A stretch of DNA of 64,000 nucleotides from Zhengitettix transpicula (Eukaryota; Arthropoda; Insecta; Orthoptera; Tetrigidae): assembly GCA_037074705.1 (NCBI GenBank), contig CM073591.1, forward strand, positions 96,958,532 through 97,022,531. Reading direction: 5' to 3'. The first letter of the stretch is position 1. Each line of letters begins with the position of its first letter. This document shows positions 22,877-37,218 of this stretch, in pieces. The position numbers were made by a program, and so were the translations under genes. The notes under the pieces are model-generated. The model was not told where the DNA came from. It did not search any database and was given only the letters and a program-made list of their open reading frames with translations.

Positions 22877-25601
22877 AAATAGAACAATACTCTTTAGTAA
22901 ATATATAATTTGTGAAATCAAGTCTCTTCAATGATCACAAACTTTTACGGTAAATATCGTGTATTGTTACAAGCGATTAATGTTCCTTCCACCATGTTTT
23001 ATTACGATCTTTATCATAGAATGTGCACAAAACTGATGTATATCGTATTAGTGCATAATTTAGGTACTGGAACAATCACTTCAGTTGGCGACGCCTGCGT
23101 CGTATTTCTTCTCGGACGTCGTGGCTTGGCTGAAATGCAACCATTGAAGTGGAGTAATGGGATTCCGTCCTGTGGACGACACGGAGAGTGCTACAATGCT
23201 TCCATCCTGATCCAGCCAGCACTTTTCGGCCAACTTAAAAAAAACCTGCGACATACGGTTATCGAATCGCTAGCTGGAATATATTAAAAATGACATCTAC
23301 TCGTGTTGTACCTCCACAATTACAAAATTAGTAATAATTATGAATTTTCCACAAGATTTCCAGATCAAATGGAAACGCCCTGATTTATGTCTTAAATATT
23401 ATTCTTTATTTTTTAAGATTAATAACAACAACTTTTGTCAGCGAAATCGTTCAAACTATTAATACACAGTTTGTAAAGATGCCATACAATAATTTATTTA
23501 TTTAAATAGTCTTGTCATTCCACTTTCTTAGACCAGAACCATAGGATATATTACTAATGATGCCGGCGAAGGACCTTTTAGTTTGCTTTTTGGATAATAT
23601 CGTAGTCACTTTCCATTACTGACAATTGTCTCACAATTTAACTTATTTTGGAATTAAAAATTTTAATATTGATCATACATCTAGTGTGATGAGCAAATTA
23701 AACGAAACGTAATTTCACTAAATATTTGTTCATTTACTTAACTATAATGTAGTTGCTATATTCGCAGTGAATATTTTGTTATACGATGTGTGTTTATGCG
23801 TTTCATGGAAATGGTAATGGATAATTTAATCACAAACACTTTCATACTGTGTATGACGAAAAGCAGAAATTATTTCTTTTTCGCAACAGAAAATTAATTT
23901 ATGTTTCAACGACTACATGAACTTCCACCACGCGTAATTGTTTCATATATAATATTTTTTAATAGTATGTGGACAGTTACATGAGGCGCAGATATTTACA
24001 AATTATGCATGAAAAATTTATTTTAAGAGGCAATTAAAATTATATCAACTATATACATATATAAAGCAACGTAAAAAATATGAATTTAAAATTTCTATAA
24101 CCGTGGATTGTGCGGCATGTTTAATGAATTACATTTAAGTACTTTTAGTAATATGACCAATAGACACAATAGTTAACGAAAATTAGTTGCACAGCGTTTC
24201 TTATACAAATTTAGTTATATGTGGTGTAAATTTCATCACGTTTCTATCTCTATTTGTTATTTCAAATTTAAAATTACCCCAAGTACAGTTTTATTGCTAG
24301 TGACACGTGTTAATTGATTTCTGTCGAGTTTACGTCCATCCAGGCGTTATCAGCCTGTTGATCTTCAGGTAGAAGGGTCTGACACGCCTATTAAGGCCTC
24401 TAACATATCTATCGATTATATTAAATGTAGAGTTTATTCAAGGTGTTTCAATAATACTTTTACAACCTCTGGAGATGGGTACGTTACAAAAAAATCAAGA
24501 CCATTTAATGTAATGAACGGAAAGTATTGGCGGTGTAATTAAGGTACAAAGAAAGACCAGTGCCATAATTGTTGGCTCGACGCAGAACGTGAATCCGCTG
24601 GAATGTTCTAGATCCATCAGCTATCAAACACTAAAATAGACGTAAAATAGTGCGGGAGTCAGAAGTCAGTAAGCAAAATGGCAATCGTTATAGTTTGTCG
24701 ATAATCAGGTTAGTTAGTCGAGAAAAAGTTTATGGCACTAGGTCGTATATATACAGTCCATTATCGGGCTATCCTGTGGACATCCTGGTTGATAGTTCCG
24801 TATCTTGTAGCAATCAAGCCGCTAATCTGTTTGGCAAAGTAGAGACTTGGTGGAATTTAATTTATTGTAAAGAGATTGCATAATTTTCGGCATTACCGGC
24901 AGATACCGTGTTATTTTGTGCAGTTCTAAAATTGTATGTTTCGTTAGATGAATATTAAAATTTTGTGTACCCTAAGAAAATCGCATGTTCTATTCTAAGG
25001 CGTAAAATTCTATTTTTCGCACGAATCCTGATTTTGTTATAAACTCCATAATAAATGTTAATTGTGTATTAATGTGACGTCTGATTAACAGAACCATGAT
25101 GAAATAATATTAAATAATTGTGCGTATCAAGCCGCTATTTCTTTGTTTGTAAACTTATTTTTCAAACGGCGTATATATTGTGTTATATAATGCAGGGTAA
25201 TTAGGAACCGGTCAAACGGTTAACTTTTCGGGGGTCATGCTTATTTAATTATAGAAAGGTCAGCATAATACTATTATTGAAAATAGTATTATTAAGTGTA
25301 CAAATATTCCACATTATCGTCTGTTTTCCAGGAAATCAAGAATATAAATAAGAATATAAATGTCCCCGTGCAATTAAATATCAGAGTACAAAATTCGATT
25401 TACATATGAACAAATCTGAATAAGAAGATATATTTCTGTTTTTTTTTTATCATAAATCTGTTTAACCTGTAAGCCAAAGTGATAGCTTAAAAATGTCATT
25501 TATATATAAATGTTTTTAAGATATGGTGCCTTAGGAAGTAATATTGTAATTAAACAACGACATAAACACCATCTGTTTCAACTGTAATCTAGTATGCTTA
25601 C
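22877..25601. other. AT-rich intron, nothing recognised
   Basis: Contains a 118-codon plus frame (22931-23287) with a GC-richer 3' half (GTTGGCGACGCCTGCG...), no family recognised, no splice signals tying it to the host gene. The remainder has no coding signal. Confidence 0.4.
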
Positions 25602-25761
25602 ATTTGACGTCGAGATTGAGCGGATTGCTCTCAGTGTCTCCCTCTGTGTTGCTGGCCAGGCAAGTATACAGCCCCGAGCTGTTCCTGTTCACGGCCTGAA
25701 GAACCAGGGTTTGGTTACTCAGAAGCAAACCTGCACTCGCGTTACCTTGCAGTTGCCGGCC
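25602..25761 (-). CDS. Sidestep-like receptor, internal exon (second half of the same Ig domain)
   Basis: Minus-strand exon of 160 bp. The acceptor TTGTTTCAG precedes 25761 and the donor GTAAGC begins at 25601. It starts in phase 0 as GRQLQGNASAG and continues LLLSNQTLVLQAVNRNSSG, LYTCLASNTEGDTESNPLNL, ending DVK plus one base. The NxSxG-Y-x-C pattern supplies the second Ig cysteine, pairing with YFEC in the exon at 34727-34857. 'SNQTLVLQ' and 'NPLNLDVK' are strong Side-like features. Possible N-glycosylation sites are NAS, NQT and NSS. The Met just upstream on the same frame is intronic and not a start. The intron to the previous exon is about 9.0 kb. Confidence 0.94.
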
Positions 25762-25865
25762 CTGAAACAATACAATTAATTTATCCACGTATTACATCGT
25801 TCCAGTGAGCACGCTATATAAATGTGCATAGTTCCTCATAATTTTTAATATTATCCACGCATGCA

Positions 25866-25880
25866 AACACACACACACAC

Positions 25881-25919
<39 letters not shown>
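25866..25919. repeat. (CA)n/(TA)n microsatellite
   Basis: CACACACA followed by an uninterrupted TA tract. Such tracts flank most of the LTR elements in this window. Confidence 0.95.
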
Positions 25920-25923
<4 letters not shown>

Positions 25924-26869
25924 CCCAGTTAAGAAGGACATAAATTTTGTTCTTATTTCATCAGATTTCTTTACCAACTGAGACTGGGGATTCTTGAGTG
26001 GTTTGTATAAAAAAAGATAATAATAAAATGATGGGTAAGCGGCTCTTAGAGAAGGGGAGGACTATAATTGGACGTTAGCGGCTCTTAGAGCTAATGGTTT
26101 TGACAGACATCGAGACGAAACCCTAAAGGAATAATGACAGAAGTTGTGTGGACATCAAATAATATTAAACGAAATGTTTATTTTAATTGTATTGAGTGGC
26201 TCTCGGAGCGTGAGAAAGTCAACAGTTGGTGTTTGTTTGGCGAACGTGGAAACTCAAAAACTGTGAAAAAAGGGAATATTCTGGAGAGTGGGAAGCAGAT
26301 AAAAGTTAGTTGGACAGGAGACCTCAAGGGAGATGGACGTGGAGTCGGGTGCCAGAGCGCAAGAGGGAAGGATGTTGGAGTGTGGTGCCAGAATCTGAAC
26401 GAGAAAGACATAGGAGTTGAAATGTAGACCACAAAGGAGGAGGACGTGGAGTCGGTGATAAATATTCGGTCAAATTGAATGGCGGCCGTGATTAAAAAAT
26501 AAAATAAACATTTTAGTCCCTGCAAGCAGTCAGGAGTCGGGATATCAAAAAGGATCAAGTGAACGTGTCTGTGAAACGTGTGTAAAAGTCTGTGCACAGA
26601 AGGGCATTGTAGAGTAAAGAGCATTCCTGAAAACCCCAAATAAAATTGTAAGTAGACTTTCAGTAATAAATTCTGTTTTGTTTATAAAATTTAATAACTT
26701 GTTTAATTTAAATTTCTATAATCATAATTATTTATAGTTTGGGTATTCAATCGGAGGAAATTAATTAATTTTCAACATTCAAAAATAAATTTAAAAATAA
26801 TTATCGATGAGAGGGTTATTATTTATCAAATTTATTTAAGCAATTCATAAAAGGAAAGTATGACCTATT

Positions 26870-27500
26870 CACGGATTTAGCTGGTAGATGTTGGATGAAA
26901 AATTCCAGAAGGAATATTTGAGACGTGTCCGTTGGTCAGTAGTAAAAGTAAAGTTATGGGACATTGTTTTGAAAAGTTGTTATAAGTTAATGGAAGAGAT
27001 ATAATTCAGCGGCGATTTAAAACTGACCGGTTTATCTGGTAAAACATTCTGAAGGACCTCCTTGTCTGTCGGTTCGAGAAAGATGTGGTTGGATGTGCTG
27101 AAGGAAGTGTTCTGTTTAAATTGTGTTCAACTTAGTGCACATTATGGCCTTAAAAAATAAAATAATAATTTCGCATATTTGGTTGTGTGTTCAATATGAA
27201 AAAATGTGAAATGAAAAAAAAAACTTAAGTGTTAGAAGGATTATTTACAAAAATTGGTATGTAAAACTATTTAAATTTATAAAATAGTTTTTAACATACT
27301 ATAATTGTTCTATACCACCAAATTTCCGATTTATTGTTAATTTTGTTTATATTTTTGTGAGATATCGTTGTAAAAATTTTGAGTATTGATGTAAATTTTT
27401 ATTTGATTATTTTAAACATTTATTATTCAATGCAAATATCTATAACTATTTATGAGGGCCGATAAGCGCTGTAAGAGACACACAAGAGTCTCAGAAATGA
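26870..27500 (+). mobile_element. Diverged LTR fragment related to the LTR at 54433-55431
   Basis: CTGGTAGATGTTGGATGAAA, then GAGACGTGTCCGTTGGTCAG, AAGTTATGGGACATTG, CAGCGGCGATTTAAAACTGA and GGGCCGATAAGCGCTG line up in order with TGGTGGATGTTGGATG, GAGACGTGTCCAGTGGTCAG, CAGCGGCAATTTAAAACTGA and CCCGATAAACGGCCCT in the LTR at 54433-55431. Ends and any PBS are not identified. The sequence between 25920 and 26870, including an unrecognised 97-codon frame at 26134-26427, may be part of the same element. Confidence 0.6.
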
Positions 27501-30500
27501 GAGCCGTGGTATAAAGTTTATATAAAATTGTAAATTAATAAAATTTCGATGTAATACATTTGAAAAAATTATATTAACTAATTAAAATCTTATTGTTTGT
27601 CGAAGCGTATCAATAAATTAAGTTGATAAAGGATTGATGAATTTAAATGTAGATTGATGAAAAATTCATGTGTAGTTGAAAAGGTTAACACAATATACAC
27701 AACATGTTTGAAAAAGGAATGGATGGAGTTGGTTTCTAAGCGAGTTACATATTAATAATGAATTCATTTTATCATGAAAATGAGTGTATGACCAGCAATA
27801 AAATATATTGTAAATATATAAAAACATAAAAACTTCTGGGTATATTAAACAATTTAGCAGTAAGTCGTTGATTGAAATTTAATTTATTAGGACTTCGTAC
27901 TTTGTCCAATTAGACTTAGAGTTATTTGTAGTAGGATAAATTATCTTGAATGTTAAATTCAGCATATATTTATTATTTATTATCCTTGCCTATAAAATAA
28001 GGCAAGTGAATATTTTAATTTGGAACAGTGCATTATTTATATGGAATCTAGTAACGAGATCATAGATTTTATTTCACAGTCAATAATTGTCAAATGTGTT
28101 GTTTTTACATAAGGTCAATTGTTTTTTTCATTAAGAAACAAGGTGAAATTGTGGGTAGTTTTCATTGGAGATTTAATGTCATAGTTTTTTTCTGACTGTC
28201 GTTTTAATTAGTCCTGAGGTACTCCGGATACTTGAACGTAAGGCTAATTTATTACCCTCTTGTCCGCTACATGGTGTCGATCTATATTCAGGAGCCGTGT
28301 ATTGAGTGCCAAACCCTACCTGTCATTCACGCTTCGCTGCTCGATTAGTAACCCATTACTAAATTAAATATGAAAGTCAAGGCAGGGACGGCGGTAAACT
28401 ACGCTGCAGCTATTACAAGCGGTCAGTCGGATCTTCGAAACTGAAAATCTTGTCACGGCCCAAGTGTCTTCTAAGGATTATTAAGGGAGAAAAACAAAAC
28501 AGAGGTCTCGTATATTGTTAAAAAAAAAGTTAATTTCGACCTATTTGGTCATTTTCAACCTGTTTAAGCAGAAAACAGAAAGAAAAGTATGTATTAGTTG
28601 GTATGTCAGTGAGCATTATAACTGTTTTACATCACAAACGTACAGTTATTATTAGTATAGCTTAGATATAGACTGTGTAGTAAATTAGAAATTGTGGCTC
28701 ACTTATGTTTGAAGATAATCTTTTTAACTTGTTCGTTTCTGATCTACAACATTGTTATAATTACAACTTGTATGTTGACTGATAAATGACAATACTGTTT
28801 TCTGATTGAGAACGTTTAAAATAATCAAGTAACTCGAAAGCTTCCGTCACTTAATTATTTTAATTTCTATTAACATTAATATATATCAATCAAATTCTTA
28901 AGAATTTAATTATGGACGTGATTTCGGTTTGAACATTTAGTGTATTAATGCGATTACATGCTCACCTTTTGTCGCATAACTAATTAATTGGATATACACC
29001 GAATATGTTATAGTGTAACAAATTCCAAACAGTCTCGTTTCATTCAGACAGCATAAAACTAGCCCGTTTGAGAAAAGCACAGAATTTGAAAAGAAAGTAA
29101 TAGAGTTACATGTAAGTAGAATTTTATATTGAAGGTAATACAAGAAATCAATTTGTTTTAGCATAATTGTAAAAATATTAATCTGTGAATTTAAATATCA
29201 GTATCCTTTAGGAAACACATTCATTATTTTAAAACAAAATAATTAATATTTTCTTATAAACATAATATACAACAAATAAAAATTGCAGTATCCTATGAAT
29301 CACATTTTTAAAAATATTATGAAATACTGAAATATGTACCATATAATGTCTTTCATTAGGCTTTTCACGTTTAATTAACTTATTTCAATTAAATATTTTT
29401 CCTTTAATTTAATAATGGTTATTATGAAATAGCTTTACAAATAAGTTAATTATTTTAATTAAATGTTTGGAGAAATAATTAGTGATACTAATTTATGATC
29501 ATAAATCAGACGCGCAGAAGAATAAATGTGCGAGTAAAATAAATCCGTTTAATTATTAAAACACTAACAATTCATCAGATCCCATAAATATTGATTTTCC
29601 TTACATGACAAATCATTTATATATATATATATATATCTGTTTCTTTATTTCTTTTTCTGTTTATTTTATAAAAATTATGTATTAATGTATGAATTATTAT
29701 TGATTTTGAAAATTTATTAATAATTGATATTTGCTGTGTATTATAATTGTTTTTAACATACAGAAAGGTACAAAAATAGAACTAAGAAAGAAGCGACGTC
29801 GTTAAAAACCGCGTCGTGCGATACAAGAGCAGATAAGCATTTAGTGAAATGCCTTCCCTCCATTTACATTGTTGTGAGCATTAGACATTTTAATTTGCGA
29901 AATGTAAACTACGTTGCATAAAATTAAATTGTTGCTTTAGAAATATCTGTTTTACGATAAGAAATTAAAAACGGGCGTGGAACTTTAAATAAAATGGAGA
30001 AATAAAATCTCACTAGATTAAATAAATCACGAGAGTAAAATATTACTACGAAAACATGAGTTCTGTAAAAACAGAAAACAACGGAACTTGTGCATGATAA
30101 ATATATAACGTTGTAATTAACACTTTTCAAACAATTGTATATATGACAAAGGTAGTTGAATGTAGATAAATGTAAAAAGTAAAATAGATACATATACTTA
30201 ATATATCGCCTTTAAATATTTAAATGACCTAAGAACAAATTTTTAATATTATTCTCAAATATTGAAATATTTTAATACTGTACTTGTATGCAGTTTTACC
30301 TCCTCAAAGTCGCGAAATTTACATGTCTATTTCTGTCAGCAATAAATTAAGCGTTGGTACCGCAAAGAGTTAAATATATTTATATTTACCAAATTGTAAG
30401 TAGGAAGATTTAGACCTTCATTATGTGACACATGTAGAAAAATAAGATCGAATAAATTAATTTTCAGTACTACCAATATATATTTTGAGACTTTCACTGA

Positions 30501-33500
30501 CATTCAAAATTATGGTTCAAAGAAGAGAATATTGTAATTATTTGTTGTGAAATTAAAAAACGTGCAGATAAAGTATTCATCTTCCAAATGCATAAATTTA
30601 ATATTACGGAACATAAATTTTAAAAATGAATAATATTTTCTTTGATACATCATAGATTACTTTAAATGCAGTTTCTTATAATTTATGTTTTTTGATCTTC
30701 ATTCTGCTTCGTAATACCAGTTTTCTGCTTAAAGCCAATATCACTTTACAATGTATTATAACTCGCAACTCCAATACAGCTTTTCCCATTGAAATATCAA
30801 GTGTTGATCTTTCCACAGCCGCCGATTAAATTGAAGTATTCCGTAATTTGCATGCCATTTTAAAGCTTTTGAAATTCCAAATGGCGGAATGAAAAGTCAA
30901 CAATCTTGTCACAAAAATTTTGAATTAGAAGTTGAAAAGACGTCATTCCTTGTGAATAAATAGAAGAAGATTAATTTTTTATGTTTTCATTACAAATTCA
31001 TAAATTATTAACGGACCCCTTGATGAAACAAAGTGAATAATTCGGACTGCGTGCTGAGTAAATATAACGTGAATTCAATTTCGTTTATAGCCGCTCCAAT
31101 AAATTGAATAATCGCCACCACTATTGTTCGTTTTCAATAAAAGTTAATGTAACGTGAACTGATATTGGATGATACTGTTTTAAAACTATTTAAATCTGGG
31201 AGTTAGCAATTGTTCAGAACTCGCTATATGAATTTATTTATCATAAAAAAAAGCATGTGTTACTTATTCAACTTATTCTTTCAAATTTGAAGTAAAATAT
31301 CAATAGAGAATAATATTGTTAGGAAAATGTGTAAATTATGCGAATAGGGGACGATAGTAAAGATATGGAACGAACAATGTTAATCTCAGAAATAAAAGAA
31401 TGAAAATATAGTCTACGTTCCTCATTGCGAAAGAGAAATATACTCCATTGAAGCGGAACATTGTGGAGTATTACTGACAGTCACAGTTTCTGCGATCGAA
31501 TTTAGACAGTATTATTTTTTAATAACATGCTTACTGAACGACTTTTTTACTATACAAGGTTATTTACATTTCTCGTAGTTGCCATAAATGTAAAAAAGGT
31601 GTAAAATACACACAAAAGCAGTAGTAAAAAAACATTAAATATTACCAAAACATAATTTGCATTTAGTTAAAAAGCTCCGTTCCAGTACGCGTATTACTAC
31701 ATCATAATGCACAAACGAGCTGTATTGTTATTTCTGGAAATCTGGCTTAATTGAAGATATTTGGTAAAACATTTCCTATAGATATCACCTTAGACGTCTG
31801 TAAATCAAAGATCTCAGTTCAAAGATATTATTGGTAATTTTTTTAGTATTAAATTAAATTTATTAATCGTCATTTAGAGGATAAAAAATAATAGAAGGAA
31901 ATAAGTAATTTTAAAAAAATAAAATTATTAAGCCTTTTTAGTTTCTGGACTGTTTTGTACAAGTATCTGCCAGCTAGAGCCGCAGATCAAAGTTCGAACG
32001 TAAGGAAGGATAATATAATGAATTTTAGAGCTTACGGCTCCTAAAAAGTCCTGGGAATTTCTCCCGCTGCTTTACGGGCTGTCCTCTCGTTTCGTCGTCT
32101 CCATAATCTTGTTTCCTCATTTCTAACAAAAAAAAATACTGACAAGATTCATTTTCTCCCAGGATATCTCTTTTCCTTGCATGAAACTCTTAAAACTCGT
32201 CTCCTCGTTGAAAGATTCAATAAAACACACGGATTAAATATAAGGACTTCGGGTGTGGTTAAATCAATAAATTCTTCGAATATCCTCATTCTAGTGAATT
32301 CCGAGCACATACACGCGCTGTTCGCTGAGAAAATGTTATTTGTCATAACATAATTCTGGTTTATGTATTATAAAATAACCTCCATCTGTCAATAAAAGTT
32401 CTCGCGACAGAATCGCAACCAAAAGAAATAAGGTTTTCCAAATATAAAATGAATTATATGAGAATACGGATCTGTATCAATTCACTGTAAGTGAATAAAT
32501 GTAAATATTTAATATTAAATTTATTTTAAGCAGCTGTGTTCATTTGAAACTAAATGGAAAAGTGAGTTATAATTATATATTTTTATACTTAAAAATAATT
32601 AAGAAACGTATTAGGAAATAAACTCTTAATATCTTCACAAAAAAATTGGTTCACTGCTATTTTTTTAAGAATATCTGTTTTTTTTCGATTTATAGGCACG
32701 AAATTTTGGTATGAAATTAAACTTACGTACGAATAAGACCGTCGTAATATAAATTACTTCAATGAACGTAATTATTATTTTAAAATCCTACGAAAAAATT
32801 AGTCACCAAAAACAAACATAGTTCGGAAAGAAGATGCTAAATGATTGAATTTAACTTTGTTATCAAATTAAACTTGTGTACGAATATAAAAATAATTACC
32901 TTCGTAATAGAAATTAATTCAATTTTGCAAATCCGCAAAGGAGATTAGTCACCAAAGACAAAATTCTCCGGAAAGAAGATGATAAATGATTGAGTGTTTT
33001 TTGTTACACATCAATTTTTCACAAAATTAAATAAATATTTTTGAAACAATTGTAAAGTAAATTTAACTTAACAACTGCACCAGTAATATTCAAAAATTTA
33101 TTAACACTGACAAATTAAGCAGTAGTAATTTGTTAATAAGGAAACTTAAAAATTAAAAACGTTGCGACTCAATCTAGGACTTTATCAGTGTACAGTGGAG
33201 AATACAATTTACATATATTGCCAAATTCTTCTATAAATATTAGCCAAATATTGATGTTATATAAATAATTTTTTCGAGGGTTATCAAGTTATTCTCTGCC
33301 TGAAATGGCCGTTATAGCAAAGAAAAAAATCACGGTAAACTTACTCTTAAGTAATTTTAATACATCTATTGAATAATTATGTATTTATTCATACTTAAAA
33401 AATATTGTTGGATCGATTATATACTTATATATTATTATATATTAAAGAAGTACCATATAAATAACAGCTAATAATATTTTGTTCATTCAATTGGTAAACA

Positions 33501-33943
33501 ACGAGACTGTTCATTTCTTTCACCTACGGTTTACTTTACCACACTTCATGTGATTCCGTGAAATGCCTCGTTCTAATAGTATTTTGAAAAATAACTTATT
33601 ATATATTAATATATTATATATTAAAAATATTATAAATTTATAAACACAGCCAAATTAAACAAAAAATATTTACTAATAAGAGAACTTAAAAATTAACACA
33701 ACATTGCGAACTCAATCTAAGACTTGTTCATATGTACAGTGGAAAAAAACAAATCTTATATATTGTCAAATAAAAAACATTTTCTGAGGTCGAATACCAC
33801 TGCACATTCATGAAACGAAATAGAAAAGAATTTGTACGTAATTTATTTAATGTCATTGCTGCAAATGCTTATAAACGTATTATCTAAATTCCGTGACGGG
33901 TAATTTGACAAACAATGTAATAAAAAATTACAACACAATGGAA

Positions 33944-33948
<5 letters not shown>
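27501..33948. other. Long AT-rich intron, nothing recognised
   Basis: Over 6 kb of AT-rich DNA without convincing open frames. A (TA)n tract lies at 29619-29637. Direct copies of TAACACAAC(A)TTGCGA(A)CTCAAT-like sequence near 33155 and 33695 suggest a small local duplication. A more complex patch lies at 31975-32110. Confidence 0.5.

Positions 33949-34020
<72 letters not shown>
33949..34020. repeat. (TA)n(TG)n microsatellite
   Basis: Long TA tract followed by TG repeats. Confidence 0.95.
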
Positions 34021-34021
<1 letters not shown>

Positions 34022-34351
34022 TTGTTATTTCAGAAAGACTTCATTTTGAACAGTTCTACTTTCACTATCATGGTCCATAAACAAGTATGGTCGAATATGA
34101 AGCCTGATTATGAATGGCGAAATCACGGATGTTCCTTGGTGGACTCACCATCAACCACTATATCGGTCAGGAGCACCTTCCTGACCCTATATTGCAAATA
34201 AACTATTGGTTCTTCATCAAACAGAAGATACGGTTTGTTTCGTGGCCTATTATTTCACCGTATATAGAACATATTCGGCATGTGATTCGTCAGCACCTTG
34301 TCTTCAACACCTCCAGTTGTCATCACCAATGAATTGTGGCCTCGTTAACCC

Positions 34352-34605
34352 CAATCCCGCCATCGGAAAGTCGTGGGACAAGTTGCAAGCGCCCGACCTA
34401 TCTAATGCAGATTTTGTAGGATTTGTCCTACATCACTTATAGGTGAATGCCGGATAGGTTACATAAACGACAGCCCGGGGGCCCCTAGGTAACTCTTGAC
34501 TACTTTGCTCTTCCCTTCAGCACCCACCGCCCCTTTCAGATCATATCCAATGCTATAAGAGTGACCACTACGTAGATTACCCTAGACGTAGGCTGCCTAC
34601 TTCTT
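34352..34605 (+). repeat. Diverged copy of the poly(A)-tailed repeat
   Basis: CCCGCCATCGGAAAGTCGTG, CGCCCGACCTATCTAATGCA and GTGAATGCCGGATAGG, then GCCCGGGGGCCCCTAG and GATTACCCTAGACGTAGG follow the family order. Clearly older than the copies at 52-59 kb. Confidence 0.75.
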
Positions 34606-34726
34606 CTTTGTTCCTTTCATCGATGATACAAATTCATAAAATAAATACCGAACATTTCGTATAATTCCTTCAGTAGTGTTTTAATTGAATCTTAAATTCT
34701 AAATTCATGTTTAATTCAGTACTTAC

Positions 34727-34857
34727 GTTGTGCCGCCAGACGATTTTTCGGATCCAAGGATCTGCTCTGACGCCGCACTCAAAGTAAACGTCTGATCCTT
34801 CTTTGATAGCGCTGGCATTAAGGCTGCTGCCCAGCTCCAGAGACACGATGGGGCTGT
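34727..34857 (-). CDS. Sidestep-like receptor, internal exon (first half of an Ig domain)
   Basis: Minus-strand exon of 131 bp. The acceptor TTTTCCAG lies at 34858-34865 and the donor GTAAGT begins at 34726. Two bases complete the codon left open by the exon at 60163-60307 (giving Tyr), and the exon ends exactly on a codon (phase 0). The peptide runs SPIVSLELGSSLNASAIKEG, then SDVYFECGVRADPW, ending IRKIVWRHN. It holds the first Ig cysteine (YFEC) and the core tryptophan (IVW). 'SL.LG.SLN...IKEG.DVYFEC...A.PW' is a recognisable Side-family Ig3 signature. An intron splitting the Ig fold just after the core Trp fits the next exon. It is separated from the upstream exon by about 25.3 kb of repeat-filled intron. 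Confidence 0.93.
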
Positions 34858-36664
34858 CTGGAAAATGTGGCTTCGTACATCTCTAATAGAATGCAGATAT
34901 ATGTGAAAATTTAATTATTAATAATATACATTGATTACTCAATTTATTGGTAGGCTATGAAAAAAGTTTTCATTTTTTACGGACGTAATTGTCTGGACTC
35001 AGATACAATTTCACGAAAATTCCCGTTTATCCCATTGTTACAGAAATTAGGGTGATTGTGTAATAAAATACTTATACGTAATAAATTTAAATAATCGCAG
35101 AGGAAGTTATTGAATACCACAGGTGCCGGTCATTACCACTATAGTAGATGCGGCTATAAATAAAGATAATGTAAAAGAAATTGAATACTAACAAAACATT
35201 TGAAAGTTGCAGCGTAAAATGGTTGTGTAATTTGAAATTTAAATGTATTATTAATATTTATCGTCCAGAAAAAACTTGAAAATTTAATAAAAAAAATAGA
35301 TTGGCATTGGGTTGAAGAATTATTAGTGTTGTTTTAGGACACATCGAGAACGATGGATTAATACTCCACGAACACTAGTTTCATCAATCCTCTAATTTAA
35401 TTACTACACACGACTAATAATTTAATTGATATGAAATTATTCACATACAAAACGCGTGTTCAAAGTGTTTAACAGAAGTGGTTATGATATATTTCAACAA
35501 GGTTTCGTTAGAAAAATATGTTGTCAAATAGCTGTTATGAGACTAAAAAATAACGGAACAAATAACATGGTTGTTAATACGCAATGAGTATACTTTTGGT
35601 CCCGTTTCATATTTAACACATATATGAATGTTTTATATAAATGGAAATAGGAAGCATAACAAGAAGGTTTGAATTTTATATTAAAATAACGATTTATTAT
35701 TTTGTAATGGTCAGAGTAATATTTATACAGGAACTAGAAATTACATACGTTTCAAAACTGGCTAATATAAAAAACTTCCGTTCCTCTTTATGGAATAGCT
35801 CGTAAAAATAAGAGTGACCGTTAACGTCTAAAGTGTACAATATTTATTGCTCGTATTTTCACAGACTGTCTTGCACTCTTTCATGAGAGAATCACATTGT
35901 AATTTCGTATTCAGCAATATAATTTCCAGTAGTGAGTTTCCGAAGAGTTTTTCTTCTGCCGTCCGAATAGCAGAAACCACTGACCTTACACGTGTGAATT
36001 CATATTCCTAATAATAGAATAAAGGTTTTTTCATTTAGACCTTTATCAAACTTAATGTAACATTACGTTATTATCTGTAGATAATTAATAATCATCTATT
36101 AAAATATAGAATATTCGTCGAAGATAACTCTCAAAATAAACCTTCGAATTTTTTGAATATAATTAAATTGGGAATTATTTCAATTACTTGTAATGTTAAA
36201 TTCTGATTTCTTTTACATGACACCCGTTTTCCAACAATAGGTGTTTTTACAGAATGAGGCTGATTTTTGTTTAAACATTGAATTTTAAAAATCATTATTG
36301 TATGTCGTGATAATACAAAAGTCCACAGTATATTTTATATAAATATGGTAAGACATATTTCTAGGAATTAAAATCTCTCGAGCGTTTATTCTCCGCATAA
36401 ACGCATTTCACTGTAAAATAGAATTTATTACAATCAAAATATTATTGAAGAAGTACTTATAAATACAACTTCAAAGCAAAGAGTGACTATGCCGTCATTT
36501 TTATTAATTGCATTTTCATTACCGCTTTTGATTTTCCATTTCGTTTTGATTATACTATTACCACAGAGTTAGCGATTGCATATTTATTCAAGTTAGATCA
36601 AATGAGCGACCTTTTGCCGATTAAATTCTCTTGGGTTATGGTTCAGAACTATTCCTCCACCTTC
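34858..36664. other. AT-rich intron, nothing recognised
   Basis: No coding or repeat content recognised. It begins directly upstream (gene sense) of the acceptor of the exon at 34727-34857. Confidence 0.4.
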
Positions 36665-36675
36665 CAGCTTCAATT

Positions 36676-37218
36676 TTTTTTTTTTGGGTGTAGACAGGCT
36701 ATGTATAACGTAATCCACTCCCCTCTTATAGCATAGGAAAGGGATTTGAAAGGGGATATGTGGAAGGGTAGAGGAAGGTAGCCAAGGGTTAACCAGGGCT
36801 CCCGGGCTATAGTTTAAGGATCCTACCCGGCATTCGCCTAAAGAAATGCAGGACAAACCCTAGAAAAACCTGCATCAGGTAGGTCGGGCATTTGGTACTT
36901 GTCCCACGCCCTTCCGATAGCGGGAGAGGAGTTTGCTGTGGGGACGCAGCATTCCCTTCTCCGTGCCTCGACTAGTTTAGGAGGCAGCTGGCCGACTATT
37001 CCAATGGGAATAGCGGACAACTCTTATCGTGTGACCCCGGAACATACACCTCTCAGAACAGGCCGAGGTGCCTCGGCTTGTGGGAACTTTAGTTCAAAAA
37101 CGGAGAGGAAAAGGCATCCCCAAAGGTAGCCCCTTCGTATCTCTCTTACAAGGTTCTGCCTGCGAGAGAACATCCCTCGCAGGTACTGCCTGCGAGAGAA
37201 CCCCGAAGACCTCTCCTG
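36676..37218 (-). repeat. poly(A)-tailed repeat, full-length copy with TSD
   Basis: A plus-strand oligo-T at 36676-36685 starts the copy, which runs through the whole unit to the TGCGAGAGAA-rich 5' end (three tandem TGCCTGCGAGAGAAC(C/A)-like motifs at 37155-37203). CAGCTTCAATT occurs on both sides (36665-36675 and 37219-37229), an 11-bp target-site duplication expected of LINE-driven retroposition. Confidence 0.9.

Noticed and set aside
22931..23287. 118-codon frame as a host exon or gene
   Set aside because: No recognised domain, no splice context, and it lies in the intron of another gene. Not supported.
26134..26639. Overlapping 97- and 153-codon frames as real genes
   Set aside because: Purine-biased sequence gives open frames on both strands. 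No motif is recognised, and it lies next to LTR-related sequence.
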